64,000 bases of DNA from Aplysia californica (Eukaryota > Mollusca > Gastropoda > Aplysiida > Aplysiidae): positions 1,504,770 through 1,568,769 of the forward strand of contig NW_004797331.1 in NCBI RefSeq assembly GCF_000002075.1, written 5' to 3'. The position numbers were made by a program, and so were the translations under genes. Below the pieces are notes generated by a model. It saw only the letters and a program-made list of their open reading frames with translations. It had not been told where the DNA came from and made no database searches. Shown here one piece after another: positions 43,469 to 56,109 of this stretch (positions within the stretch are counted from its first letter, which is position 1; each line of letters starts with the position of its first letter).

Positions 43469-46400
43469 TCACGAAACCTGCTGCTGGCCTACCACCTCCC
43501 CACTGGTCACCTCTACACCCTGAAGAACTTCTGCCATCTCTGTCTTCATATTGGGGACTGGTGCCATAGCCACCTGAAACAAGCACAAATTAAAGTAATT
43601 AAACGCACTGATAAATGCTCAAATCTGAAGAGACGTAAAAACCACTTCCCCAGTGTTCCAGTGGTCCCAGCTTGTTTGGCAACATATAGTAGGCCGAGCA
43701 ATGAAAATTCAAAAGCACATACAGTGGAACTCAGATTCAACCAGGATGCCGGGCCTGACCAAAAATCTTGTTGAATCCGAGTGTTCGTTATAGCAAACAC
43801 AAGGTTTTGTGTAGATAATTACAAGCACTGAGCAAGTAAAATAAGTCACAAGTAGTGCCTGAAATGCCTACATATTATGAGTTGTGTAAAAAAAAGACTG
43901 ATTAGTTCAAATGCACACGCCTGTGTCATCTTGATTGTTTACTAAAAAGTTGTGTTGCTGTGTAGAGCCTAGCATACGGCTACTTTTGATTCCATAGACC
44001 AGCGTACAATTCATTACCTAGATCTACGTCAAGACTAGCTTATCATTGTAATACTGATCAGTTGCCGGGGGGGAAAAAAAGACTGTGATGCATTTGTATC
44101 TTCGACATTCAACGCCCGGATCGCTAGTGCCCCCCCCCCCCCCGACACAGCCACACATGTGCAGCCCCCCCCCCCCCGACCTCGACACATGCCAGAGGAA
44201 ACATGTGCGCATGCCAGCAACGCATGTGTTGGTATGTAAAAAGGCCGCTGATTGGTCGCATGCAATAGGCTCAGCGAATAATGGTTCACGGTGCAGGTTC
44301 AATGGATGGTTTCTGGGAAGAGATAAAGTTCGTTGTGGGAGAAAAATGAGCGAAGCTGTGTCTGCAGGGGTGTTCACCCTGGAAGCAACCTCATTGAATC
44401 CGAGCTCGCTGACTTAAGCGCTGATTGAATCCGGGTTATTTTTAAATTGATTTTAAAGAAGAAAAAGAAACGGGGACTCAATCTCATCTTGTTGAATCAG
44501 AGTTCCACTGTATTTTCCATTGTGCTTCCATCGTAAACTCAGACAGAATACTTGTAAATTGGAAGGCTGGAGGAATGAAACAGTTCATCTTAACTTTTGG
44601 AAATGGTGAAACAAAACATATTTGGCACAGCTATACTGCCCTATAAAAAAACATTCGCATTAGCTATTAAACACATCCATATTCACATGAAGACTTGAAA
44701 GAACATATTGTCCCAGGCATGCAACAAAGTTCCAGTTATCATATACAATATTCTTCACTCTGTCCTGAGAGCTAGCACCACCACACTGAATTGAAACTGA
44801 GCTGATCCTTTTGGCATAAATGAAACAAAACTATAAACACTTTTACATATATCCTCATGGATAAATATTACATCAAGCCACCGCTAAAAATGGCTGCCTA
44901 AAAAGCCAGGAAGTCTTGAAAGATGGGCTAGACCAAACCAGGTAATTTGTATAACTAGTCACCCCATCCTACCAATTTTCTTCGTCCCCTCACCTGTTGT
45001 ATTGTCGCTTGAGCAGAGTCAGGCAGCGCCAGGCCTGTCATCTGTTGGTACATGGAGGCTGGAATGGTGACGATACCTGCATAGATAAAAAACATACATT
45101 GTGGAGGCATTTGTTGGGAGTTGTTGTACGGTTGTACCTGTAAGAATCTCACTCACCTATTCCCGTCTTTCATCTCATCTAGAGGCTCCTACCCTAATTG
45201 TGCCCAGTCCCCTTTTTATTTCTCTGTGAAATTGAAATTTCTGTTGGTCAGGTACATTACTTCTTCCCTCTACATCTTTATCGATCTCTCATCATATTCT
45301 AACCGAATCCATCATATTGAATATCACTTCAAGACTACAGGCGCTGAGTTCTTTAATTAAAGAAAAAAAAATATCAAACTCCAGCACCCTACTAGACTCA
45401 CACTCACACCAAGCAATCTTGAAGGAAAAGTCCTATGTCCCAAATCCAAGGGGAAATATTTCAGGAAAAACAAGAAAATTTCAGGATATGAAGTTTGCAC
45501 TTCTGCTCATTAGTTATGCACATTCAATTGGACTCCAACTGTTAGTTGTCTGCCAGATACCCATTGTATTTTATCCTTTTTATTTGTTCTCACCTCCAAG
45601 AGAGCCATCGCCAGATAAGATGATTTGTCCGTTCTGGCTTAACGTGGCTGCTGTGAACGCTGTCATGGCTGTTTGGCTATCAGCCATCTCCACGGTGACC
45701 GGGTTGACCTGTGACACCGGGGTCACTTCCTGTTGATTGGCTGCTACCTCAGCTAGTGTCTGCACAGCTTGAGTTGCTTCCTGAGGAAAAATTATTGAGA
45801 ACATGGTCAATAGAAGAAGATACACATTTAGGACTAAGCAGACAGTCAACTAAAAATTACATTATTCTAAATCAGTTCGGCCTTGGTCTGTGCAGAAACA
45901 ATTAGACAACAGGATATCAATCTTTGTCCACATGTTTATCACCTATACATTACCCCCCCCCCTCCCCACGAGAGTAGTGCCACTGACTGAAGTTGTCTTT
46001 AGGCCATCCCCAAAGGGGGGAGATTAACATGTTCTTATGCACAGTAGATTTGTAAATGGGCTGATTTATCAATGTCATGCTCATGTGCTGGTACAACATA
46101 GGGGGAACTGCTGCTTTTTCTTTCCTCATCCGTACTATCATCATTTTTCCTCTACTTCTTTGTATGTTTATCACTCTCTTGTGAACAGCTATTTCCAGGG
46201 TGCCTTGATAGTTGAAGCAGACTTTGTGCTGTTGAGGCTAGAGAGGTGAGCAGAGTAAGCCAGATTCCTCGTTTGGACTTCTCTGTTGACATCCACCCCT
46301 TGGCGTTGATAGTGATATGACCTTATGCAGTTGCGAGTGCCGTAAAACCTTACTATAAAAAAATCGCTATACATTAAGGGCGGGAAATTTAATTTTACGA

Positions 46401-49400
46401 AACGGTCCATGGAGCCTGGATCAATATTCACACAAGTACACTTATAGTCCAGACAAAAAGAGTTAAATGAAAATTACGGAGGTAAATTAAAAGCAGTGTA
46501 TAGTTGAACCAAAATCTGTGTGCGTTGATCATTTAAAGAGTAAAGAGTGAGAGATCCAGAAACTGGGGCTGACCAAGAAAAGGTGTAAAAGCCAAGAACA
46601 GAGTGATACGAGGTATCTTTCTGCAGCCAGCAAATGGTTCATTCAAAGTCATAAGGACAAAGACAAATGAGACATTCCAGAAGTCGAGGTCTTATACACA
46701 CTACAGACAGTTTTGTCAAATCCCTATTTGATATAGGGTTTTTTTGTTCGTGTTTTACAGTGCTCGCAACTGCATAACGTCATATGAGCGTATGAGAGGC
46801 ACTAAACATGATATGGTTTGATGCATTTGAGGGCAGCCAGACTTTTTTAGGGAGGAACAATTTTATCAAATCCTCTAAAATCCAGAAGGCTTTTACATGT
46901 CACACAACATTGCTTGTTAGATCTTTTCTTAAGAGTACAAAATGTGACAGGCACATCAATCTTATCAGCCATAACTAAATTGGTGCTGTCATTCAGAATT
47001 CGTAAAGCTTATGCATCACTGACAATTTTGGAACTAGATCTCTCGTCCACCATGCCACCAAAATAACCATTGGCAACATTGGGGAAGCAGATAGTGAGAC
47101 TAAATGAAAAAAAAATCAGGTACTTTGTAGAGGAACTTGATTAATAATCTGGATTTGAAAAGTGACTTGGATTTTAGGTAAAAAAATTGTCGGTGATACA
47201 ACACACAGCCACTTGAAAAATATGCCTTCAAGCTTCGAATTCTTGCGAAGAAAGGAAGTATGATTGTCTTTATTTGAACTTGACCAATATTATAAACATG
47301 GATTTGGAAGACTGAGCAGAAACATGTATCTATTACACTCTATGTCGTTCTGGTGGAAGAGGCTTTAAGGAAATGACAAGAAGTGACTCCTTCTGACCGA
47401 AAGGAGTTCATGGACTTGTGGGTCAAATTTGATTCAGCAGAGGCCTATTTGATATAACATGCATGTAAGCCAGCACCACAACCCGAGCTCATCCGATCAT
47501 GCAGATTGGGTCTGTTTAACCAAAGGTCATCTCTTCTTACCGTCATGTTGACCTGGTGTGGTCCAGCACTGACAGCATGTACTACTGTGGCCTGGGTACC
47601 GTCGGGGAGAGTGACCACAGAGTTGCCTGATGGACCCGTGTCAATGTGTATGATGGACACAGTGCCATCTGGATTGTTGATAGTCTGCAGCATGGTGCCT
47701 GCAAACTGTGCACCACTGGGCACAGCAGCCGTGCTACTCTCTTCGCTAAACACATGGAGCAGATCCTCCCGGCCGTGGTGTTTGTAGCAGTCCTTGACGA
47801 TGGTGCGCAAAGCCTCAGTCCATGACACCTGACACCAAAAAAAATTAAAATAAAACAAAGTTCATATTAAATCATTCATATTTAAGTCAATGACCTGCAC
47901 AAGAAATGTCAAATCCTCTAAACTGACAAGCTCATTCAATTCCCCATCATTACAAGAAATAAATCTTGGAAATGACAAATCATTTTTTAAAACTAGTCAC
48001 AAAAATAAGTTTAAAGTTGGCAGACTGCACCACACCTGACAGCAATAACTGTAACCACAATAACTCCCATCTGAAAAGTGAAAAATAGGAATCCTAACTA
48101 ATTTTTTTGTTCTGTGTGTCCAGGGCTACTGTAATGGTTATTTATTTATACTTTAGTTAAGATATGAAACGTTCTGAAAAGTCCTTATTAGATGTTTTTA
48201 GAAAATGTCTATGTTTCTCACACAGCTCATACTATTCCCTCATTCATATCAGAGAAAGACTTAAAACTCACAGACCTTGCCTTACATAGATGTAAATAAT
48301 CAACCCAGCACTGTGTACTTACCCTTTTCTTCTCATCCTCGGAGCGTGCATCGCTTCGCACGTTGGCCCACGGCAGATCGGCGGGCCACCAAATGGGTCG
48401 ACATTCAGGCTTACCCCAGCCTGGCTTACTGCGGCATGTTGAGTACTTGAGCATCTCGGGGATGAAGTTACGCAACTGGGCCTGACAGAGAGAAAAGATT
48501 AATTCGATATAACTTCAGTGACTTAATATTAATAGTATTAGACACAACATTGATTATTTCTAATCTAGAGCAATAAGCCTTAAATGTCACAGTTATAGAA
48601 CAAAAGGAGGAAGAGAAAGAAGTGCGAAACGAAGTCAAAGTAATATATGACATATAACAGCCCAAGTTTTATGACTATGTTCACAATTTTTGTTTTGTCA
48701 TTGGAGGGTGCACCTGCTGATAAACAGTAAATTTAACTTTTTATCCCTATCACAGTGATAGGAAAGGGAAAAAGAGAGAAAGCTGGGAAAGAGACTCATC
48801 ACCTTTGGAGAATAACCTTCAACATGCCCTGTTGCCAGAAGTCTTAAGGCCCAATCAACACAACAGTTTTGCTCAACGTTTTGCAGAATCGCCAGTTCCC
48901 ATTACATCCAACTGTCACTATCTTTTTTTCTGAATTAGAAGACCGTCTTGTACCTGTTAGAAAGAATTCCACTTTAAAACATGTTTATCATCTTCCAGGT
49001 TAAAGGTAGATATCTAAATGCAAGCAATAAAGCCAGACAAGACGTTCAAGAGATTCATTAAGCACCAACCCCTTAACAACAAGAACATCATCCCTCATGA
49101 AGACTTGAGGATTGACACAGATCCAAAGAACCAACAAAGGGCATGTGAAAACTGACCTGAGTCATTTTATCAATCGGTGTTGGAATCCCATCGATGACCA
49201 AGGGAGGTAACTCATGTAAGTGTGTATTGTCTCCCTGATTTTGTGCTGCTTGCTCTTGCAAAGCATTCTCCAGCTCCTGGGTAACTACATTGCGGCAGGT
49301 TCGAATCTGAAAGTAACCATTCAAAACAGAAAAGGGTTACAGGCTAAGTAATATAGCTACTGTAGAACCTTATTCTTAGAAGAAAAAGTGTGTTGTATGC

Positions 49401-51943
49401 ACATAAAAATGAAAAAACATGAAAAAAATAATCATAATTTCTTAAGCATCAGTACGTAACATATCCAGACATATTAAAGCTTTTTACAACACCACACAGG
49501 TATTTTCCACCCTGTCAGAACAAGGATCAGACTTCTGAGCATTATGTTAATACCAGTGTATTCTACTGCCCAAGACAACTAAAATGTCAAGTTCAAAAGC
49601 AGCTCATAGAAAAGATTTAAAAAATCAAATCAATTTTTTCTTTTTTAAACATGCTTTTTTACTTGTGTAATTCCTAAAGGAACGTTATATTATTATTTTC
49701 ATAGAGCATAAAATCCACAGGTGATCAATGATCAAGAGCTATACTGACAGTGACTACACATTCGAAACGTTATAAGGCTTATATTCTGTACCTTACCACT
49801 TTTTTTTTTTAAACGAAGAAAAATGAAGAAAGAAAGAATAATTAAACTAGCTTTCCTCCAACAATGGGCAGAAATAAAACTTCCACTAATGGTTTTACTC
49901 CAGAACTCATTTTATCTATCTCAAAAGAGTCTCTCAGATTAGAGACAAAACTTCCGCATGAATTCAAGGATCAAAGCGCTGGTGAAACAAAACGCACATA
50001 TTTGTTATACCAAACATTGTGCACACACAGAGCCAGCAACCTACCACATTCTCCAGAGGTTGAGAACCAAACACTTTGTACAAGGAACTAGCTGTGCCAG
50101 GTGACCTGCCAGGCGTGCAGCACAAGACCACTGCCTGCTGGCCCACTCGGATGGTATACTCCTCTATGGTGTTTTTCAGCTTTCTATATCAGACAAAGAA
50201 TCAAATGCAAAACATATTTATTAGTTATATTTATTTATTTTTTGGGTGAGGGGTGGGGGAGAAAAAGTTGCATCTCTGCACTTGCAATACGAGTAGGCTT
50301 ACTTCATGCCTCAAAAGCCTACTTCATTTGAAATGTTCAACCCTCTTGTCACACAATTATAAACACCATTTTGCATATAACTCCTAATTTTTGCTGATTT
50401 GATGTCTCATAGTGCAACATCTTGGTTCATGACTGCGCTAGAGACATGAATGGTTCAATATAAATAAGTAATTATAAACACAAGATGACTCAATTTTTCT
50501 TGAATCACTTTTTTTCTCTCACATCTTTCAGTTATAATTCATAGTTACAAACACGACAGTCCATACCTTTTCACCTGATTAATGCAGCCCTTTTTTATTT
50601 GCTTCTGTTTGTGGAAACACACTCACATTAAGTAAACCTATGAATACTCATGTACACATACATTTATCAAGACATAAATGGGAATTATTTACTACGCACA
50701 GGATCTTTCCATGTCGTGTGTCTAGGATAATATAGTGACACTCACAACAAATAGCATTATACTACATGTGAGTCATGTCACGATGTGTTTCCACTTCCAT
50801 ACTCAAAATAATAAACAAAAGCCACAGTTAATCAGTCTCACCTCAATAAACGTGTTTGTTGTCTTTTCCGACGTGATGGATTCGTCTCAAACTGATGAGG
50901 GTGACCTTTCTTTTTCCCTGTGGCAATAGCAGCAGCTGCAGCAATTCCTACAGGTCCTGTCAACAAGAAAGATGAAAGATTCAAAGATGTATGTGGGTAT
51001 CTAAATAAATGTGGTGATATTTTAAACTCTACCGATCTTATACAAATTGAGGAAGGAGTGTCCTAAAAAATTTACACCCACAAACCATGTTACAGATAGC
51101 ATTAACCTGTTGCTGTGAAAGCAAGGATTGACCTGCGAATTCAACACATACTGTCTGTACCTCATGTTAGGAGTAGATCCGTCAAAAACAGACGTTCATG
51201 GTTGAGAAATATTCAACAAATTCATCAATAAATTGACTGGGGCTGCTGTACAAGGGAGCACACCTACCAAATGATCCACAATCTATCTGAAGAACCCACT
51301 TTTCACATGCCAATCTCAAATTGGTCTAATCGACTAAACATATTTTTCATACCAGTTGCAGAGTGCCATAAGAAAAACAAAACAAAACATGTATCACACT
51401 TCCTTGTCCCACCCGGTTTGCTGCACCTTAATATTAATTATTATTAACTCAGTTTCCTTGCCAGTCACTATAAATAACTCAACATAAACTTTTTATGAAC
51501 TGTGCTCACTTAAGAAATGCATGATGTCTTGCCTCAATTAATAAGCTGTGTTATTAATTTAATATTTAATACTGCCCTTACACATGGAGTTAGCTATAGA
51601 CACTTTATTGCCAAGTCAAATATTTTTCTTACCCGACAACTTGATCAATGACAATGTACGGCATTGCTTTCATTTTAATAAATTTATAAACATAAACTTC
51701 AAAGGCTATCTCCGTCTTGCTGGCAACTAATCATCATTGCCTACCTGCAGCCGCTAGCTGTGCTGTCACCTCATCCGTCATTGAACCATGGATGAGATCA
51801 GCAGCATCAAATGCACTCTCTGGTGAGGAGGGGCCATCACTCATTTCATCCTCCATAATTCCTGTGTTGATATGAGAGCCACCAATGGTGATTCCTCCTG
51901 TCATGGTGCCATGGACACCATTGCCAATACCTGAGTTCATCAT
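43469..51943 (-). CDS. NRF1: Nuclear respiratory factor 1 / Erect wing family transcription factor
   Basis: Sequence-specific activator binding GC-rich palindromes (TGCGCATGCGCA type); family members control nuclear genes for mitochondria and growth. Coding exons in transcript order: 51943-51745, 50956-50842, 50183-50045, 49306-49157, 48481-48323, 47828-47541, 45780-45594, 45076-44994, 43573-43469. All are GT-AG with matching phases, giving 474 aa (human 503). The start is MMNSGIGNG, followed by an acidic/Ser region (DGPSSPESAFDAADL) and DEVTAQLAAAGPVGIAAAAA. The DNA-binding/dimerisation domain runs from about residue 85 to 265: NPSRRKRQQTRLLRKLK, RVGQQAVVLC, VFGSQPLENV, PPLVIDGIP, FIPEMLKYST, KPGWGKPECRPIWWP, LPWANVRSD, VSWTEALRTIVKDCYKHHGR. 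The Gln/Thr-rich activation region and C-terminus (VAMAPVPNM) follow. An acceptor at 51953 just upstream of the ATG implies a 5'UTR exon further upstream. The basic KKRKRPH of vertebrates is KKKGHPH here, and a segment matching human NWATLQGGEM is missing. Confidence 0.96.
43722..44510. mobile_element. pogo/Tigger-like MITE downstream of the NRF1 last exon boundary
   Basis: The ends are CAGTGGAACTCAGATTCAAC and (reverse complement) CAGTGGAACTCTGATTCAAC, one mismatch in 20, with TA on both sides (43720-43721 and 44511-44512). It is 789 bp and lies in the last NRF1 intron. The interior holds two poly-C runs and repeated 'ttgaatccgag' motifs. There is no transposase frame. Confidence 0.65.
45962..46352 (+). 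repeat. SINE-B, copy 2 (NRF1 intron)
   Basis: Second copy of the 12.7-kb repeat, roughly three quarters identical by eye. It is antisense to NRF1. The tail is 'tgatatgaccttatgcagtt' then 'gcgagtgccgtaaaac'. The central 'atcactctcttgtga' corresponds to 'gttactctcttgtaac' in SINE-A. Confidence 0.7.
46752..46800 (-). repeat. Isolated SINE tail hairpin, reversed (NRF1 intron)
   Basis: Reverse of 'acgctcatatgacgttatgc' and 'agttgcgagcactgtaaaac'. Confidence 0.5.
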
Positions 51944-52358
51944 CTTGACAGATCTGGCAAGATGGAAACAGAGTCTTAGTACTTTGACTTTGAACAAAAT
52001 AACTTTTATAACATTTGTTGTATTAATAACATACAGCTTTATCGGGAGACATCCCAAATTGAATTGGGCATTTTTGTGGAATGATTTTGATGATAAAAGC
52101 AATTAGAAAGAAAAAAATATCACACCATCACCATCAGTATCCCTGGTTAAAGCTCTTGAATTTTGGAGTATTTTCCCTTTATCTTAAAATGAACTGAGGC
52201 AGCACGGCACACTAACCTCTAGCCTACTTTACGATTGGTAAGATAAATTATGAAACTTCTCATTGGCAACCTTTCTAGCTGCTGACAATAACAAATAAAA
52301 AGTATGGCAGGAATTTCATTTTTATACAAACAACCACTATAAAGTGTCATTGTGGGGA

Positions 52359-52505
52359 GGAATTCCATAACAAGCGACCACTATGAAACAAAATAGAATA
52401 GAGAGTTAGGGTGAAGGTTTGAGGTAGGGTTATGGGTACGGGTAGGGGTACGGGAAGGGTTAGGTCTCTTCTGTTTGTTGTGGTGGTCGCTCGTTACGGA
52501 AGTCC
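52359..52505. mobile_element. 147-bp MITE with TTAGGG-like core
   Basis: The arms GGAATTCCATAACAAGCGAC and (reverse complement) GGACTTCCGTAACGAGCGAC are inverted. The core 52403-52463 is G-rich: 'gttagggtgaagg', 'gtagggttatgggta', 'gggaagggttagg', a degenerate telomere-like run. Confidence 0.55.
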
Positions 52506-52974
52506 TTTCAAAAATAGGTCCTACAACACTACAACAAATTTAAGTGACAGCTCGTCTACAAGTTTCATTTTTTGTCTCTTTCATTCTCCTTTCCTCAGAT
52601 ACACGCACAGAGACTTGTCTGAATTGAGCACTGTAGTTTACTGATAGGCCTACATCTCCTCCCCAGACAAGCATGATTCAAGTTATTAAGTTACTGTGGG
52701 CTGAAGGACAGAAGTGTTGTTTGCCTATTATTCCTTTAGCAGGCTAGGCAGAGGCTTTTAAATTTAGCAAGACTGAGTTTGTCATATGCTAAGAATATAT
52801 ATGAAAAATGTAACAAGAACAAAATAAAAAGCCTTAAAGCGGTTGAAAAAAATAATTGAATGGGCACCCCGGACCCTCCTCCCGTTTTTAAACGAATGAA
52901 GGCTACTTTTAACTTCAAGTAATACTTTGTTAGTCACCTTTTATTTCATGATAAAAATAGCTTATCTTTGGTTT

Positions 52975-53016
52975 TTGGTGTTTTACGGCACTCGCAACTG
53001 TATAAAAGGTCATTTG
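52975..53016 (-). repeat. Isolated SINE tail hairpin, reversed
   Basis: 'gttttacggcactcgcaact' on the + strand is the reverse of the shared 3' tail. Confidence 0.5.
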
Positions 53017-53045
53017 ACTCTTGAGCCCTGGATACACCGAACATC

Positions 53046-53149
53046 TGAGATTCTCCATTGAGAGAATTAAAAACTGGGGAAAATCATGAATTCCTAAGGT
53101 TGAGACATCAAAGTCAGTCTGCTGGTCCGGTATTCTTCAATCTTACCAA
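53046..53149. repeat. Dispersed repeat X, copy 2
   Basis: Same 105-bp block as 7416-7520 with a few changes. It lies between a reversed SINE tail (52975-53016) and a tRNA-derived SINE (53161-53494). Confidence 0.7.
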
Positions 53150-53160
53150 GGCTAGGTGCA

Positions 53161-53494
53161 ATCTATCTTACCTATCATAAAAGATAAGGGGTGTGGCAGA
53201 AAGACAGCTGAGTAGGAAGGAGCCAAGGAGAAGCAGTAGAAAGAGTCAGGGGCCCAGAGGAGGGGGCAAGGGAGGTGAGGGGGTGGGGGCAGAAAGTGAA
53301 GGCGAAAGCAGACAACAGAACCAATGTCAGGAGAGAGCAGGAAAGGAGGTGAATGGAGAAAATTATAGAGATGAATCTAGATCTAGGCCTAGATCTAGAT
53401 CTATCTCTAGAATCTATAAGAAAAAGTTCCACCCCTATCCGGATTAGAACCCGGGAGTGAGACGGGACCTGGAATGAGAGGCGAACACCTTAAA
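53161..53494 (-). repeat. tRNA-derived SINE, copy 2
   Basis: On the - strand 'cccgggttctaatccgg' (near 53440-53456) is a good B box (GGTTCTAATCC), with an A-box-like 'gttcgcctctcattccagg' before it. The body matches copy 1. A CTAGAT tract (53372-53420) is inserted relative to copy 1. The open frames read across this region are not genes. Confidence 0.65.
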
Positions 53495-53622
53495 ACCCCT
53501 AGCCCCCCTTAAACTTGAAATAGTTTGTTGAGATTGTGAATGTGACTGAGTGGGAATAAAAAAATAAATTCCAAAACTGAAGACTGAAGTAGCCTCAAGG
53601 CAAACTTTAGAACGTTAGACAT

Positions 53623-53703
53623 CTCTAGATTCTAGATCTAGAATCTACATCAGAAACTTTTCTCGGGGGATCTACATCTAGAAATCTAGATCTAGATCTA
53701 GAG
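53623..53703. repeat. CTAGAT hexamer cluster
   Basis: 'ctctagattctagatctag' and 'aaatctagatctagatctag' within 80 bp, in the NRF1-GNB1L interval. Confidence 0.8.
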
Positions 53704-53929
53704 GCTCACTTTCGATAAGAAATGAGTTCAATTCTATTCGTAAGTGATGGTTAGTCTGACAAGGACATTGAACTGGGCTATGACTGTGGGAGAGGAAGGG
53801 CGACAGCGAGCGAGGTCGCTGGCCCCCTGGACTCTAGCAGCAGTCGACGTAAGCAGTGTAAGCCTAGGCTAGGCCTTCCTGGTTCGTGATTTGTGAAGAA
53901 GAGTGCCGGAACATTGAAAGTTGAAGGAC

Positions 53930-54430
53930 GAAGCACGACCTCGATTTACGCAAACGACGGCCATTTTGATTCACAAGCAAAGAGATATTATTTGAATGAG
54001 TCTTCCATCCATAGTCATACAATATTTCATTCACCATTTTAATCATAGGATTACAACTCATGGCTCACTCAGGACCGGTCGCGACCATCAACAAAAATAA
54101 CGAAAGTACACTCACTGCGCAAGCACAGAATTTGGGAAATGTGCAATCTGCGTCTGCGCTTCGGGCTTGCGCGCAAAGCATCCCAAGACAATATGAGTTT
54201 GGGGGGGACAGCTACTGATCTCTTCCAATATCAATTTATTTCTTGGAAATATTGCTATGCATCTAAATGAACCTCAATAGGGCATACGGCCCCACTGATA
54301 CGTAATGAATGAGTTATACATGTGCTAATTTCAAGACATAATCGAGTTGTACCACCGACTTGAATAGTCGAACTGAGGGAAGCCATGTAGGTCATTTCAC
54401 AGACCTACGATTGTCTGCGACTGCGCAGAC
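53930..54430. promoter_or_regulatory. Candidate promoter region between NRF1 and GNB1L
   Basis: NRF1 (-) and GNB1L (+) diverge from this interval, and both appear to have upstream leader exons. Near 53955-53972 the - strand reads AAAATGGCCGTC, close to a YY1 site of the kind found near start sites. TGCGCAAGCACA at 54116-54127, the palindrome TTGCGCGCAA at 54167-54176 and TGCGACTGCGCA at 54416-54427 resemble NRF-1 sites (the first and last match 10 of 12 consensus positions). No TATA box stands out. The exact transcription starts are not visible. Confidence 0.35.
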
Positions 54431-56109
54431 TTTTACCTTGCTTTGCTTGGTTACCACTGAAGAACGAACTCACCTGTCCCGAATTAATATCCGTAAAGCT
54501 CTTAAAACAGACGTTTTGATTATGATCACATTGCCACTGAGACGAAAATTCAGTTGGTGACACAAGTGCCTAACCGCCTATTTCCCTTTGTTGAAGTTCT
54601 TCGACCAACTCGCTTAAAAGTATTCATACCCCAGAACACTGAACGACTTACTACTCAAAGCTCTTATTAATTCGATATTAAAGAGTGCGTGTTAATTTTC
54701 GTCGTAATTTGCAGAAATGAAGTGCTGGAAATGATTTCATGACTTATTTGCTATAGCATTTGAATATGTAAACTATTTTTCAGTAACTTTTATGTTATAA
54801 AATTGTCTCAATGCAACAGTCTTTTCTTGAGTTATTACGTCATTATGAGATCACAAGCACATGGGTGAAGAGGTAGCCCTGTGAATGTGACGTTTTTCGT
54901 GTTGCGTTCTGTGACGCAGTCCGTAAGATAACTTGACTTTGACTGAAATGTTTATTGTTTGTTTTCACTGTACCTGAATTTTTTTTGTAAATTCTGCAAT
55001 TTTAAGAAAAAGGTCTTGGTTGTTGCTTTTATGTTGGGGGAGTGAGGGGGGGGGGGGGGGGGGGGGCGGTTGTTTGTTGAAAAATAATGATGAAAGGGGG
55101 TTATGATAGCTGCGAAAGGAAATTGTAACGTTGTCGCTTTCGAATTATTTCGAAATATTTAATTTCAGTGCATACAAATCAGCCGAACATTTATTATTTA
55201 CCGTACTTCGGTAATGACACTAGATCTAGATTTAGATCTATTTGGGTTTTTTTTAAAACACCATTTAGACTGAAGCTTATTTTTAAGCACGTATAATATA
55301 GTTCATTGAATTGTCGAATGCAACGCCTTATTATTATATTAAATAAATGTGAGTACTTGGAAGTGACACTGACTGTGATGGGAGTGGTAGGTCTCTCCAA
55401 GTGGGTCCATTGCATGTTATGTACTCTATTTTGGTATTTCCCACAGAATGAAATGTAGATCTACCACTTTCAATTTTTAAGGATATAGTGAATAATGTGA
55501 TTCTTTTACTCAAACGAAACTTTAAAGCAAAATCGATTCTGACATGTTGTCTGTTACCAAAGATACTATCTTTGCTGTTACTGTTGGCTTGCAGCGAATT
55601 TGATGTAGTGAGAAGTGTGGACAAATACTAATAGTCATTAATTAAAGTTTTAGTATCATGTTATACAAATTTCAACTGTCTAGACTTTCAATGTATTTTT
55701 TTTTTAATAGTCTAGTACTAGCATAGGCCTGCTCACTTTGCTTCTCTGGAAATTTGTTACGGTTAATCTTTTCGAAAACAATCCACAATAATAATATTTT
55801 ATATAATAAATTTTATTTATAATCTGTGACATCTTTTCCTTGAAGATTTGTTCAAGGATGAAGTACCATGTCACTAGGCCTGCTACAATTTCTTGCTTTT
55901 TCATTATGATTATATCACATGTGTTTGATTTTTAATCTTTTTCTAAATTATTTTGAGAAAATTTAGGGGAGCTATGATTTTTTAAAATAGATCTAGATCT
56001 ATATATGCCATAAATGCTCACATTTGTCCTAACTAACAAGAGATTTTTCATTCCCATTTATGTATTGTTGTATCAATAAGCAACAGAAACCAGTTAAGAC
56101 GGTGCCGCC
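54431..56109. other. NRF1-GNB1L interval, GNB1L side
   Basis: AT-rich, with a poly-G tract and CTAGAT tracts. No coding exon seen. The GNB1L leader exon, if any, is unplaced. Confidence 0.5.
55046..55067. repeat. Poly-G tract
   Basis: About 20 consecutive G in the NRF1-GNB1L interval. Confidence 0.9.

Noticed and set aside
53175-53447. Arg/Ser-rich frames on both strands
   Set aside because: They are readings through the tRNA-derived SINE and its CTAGAT tract.
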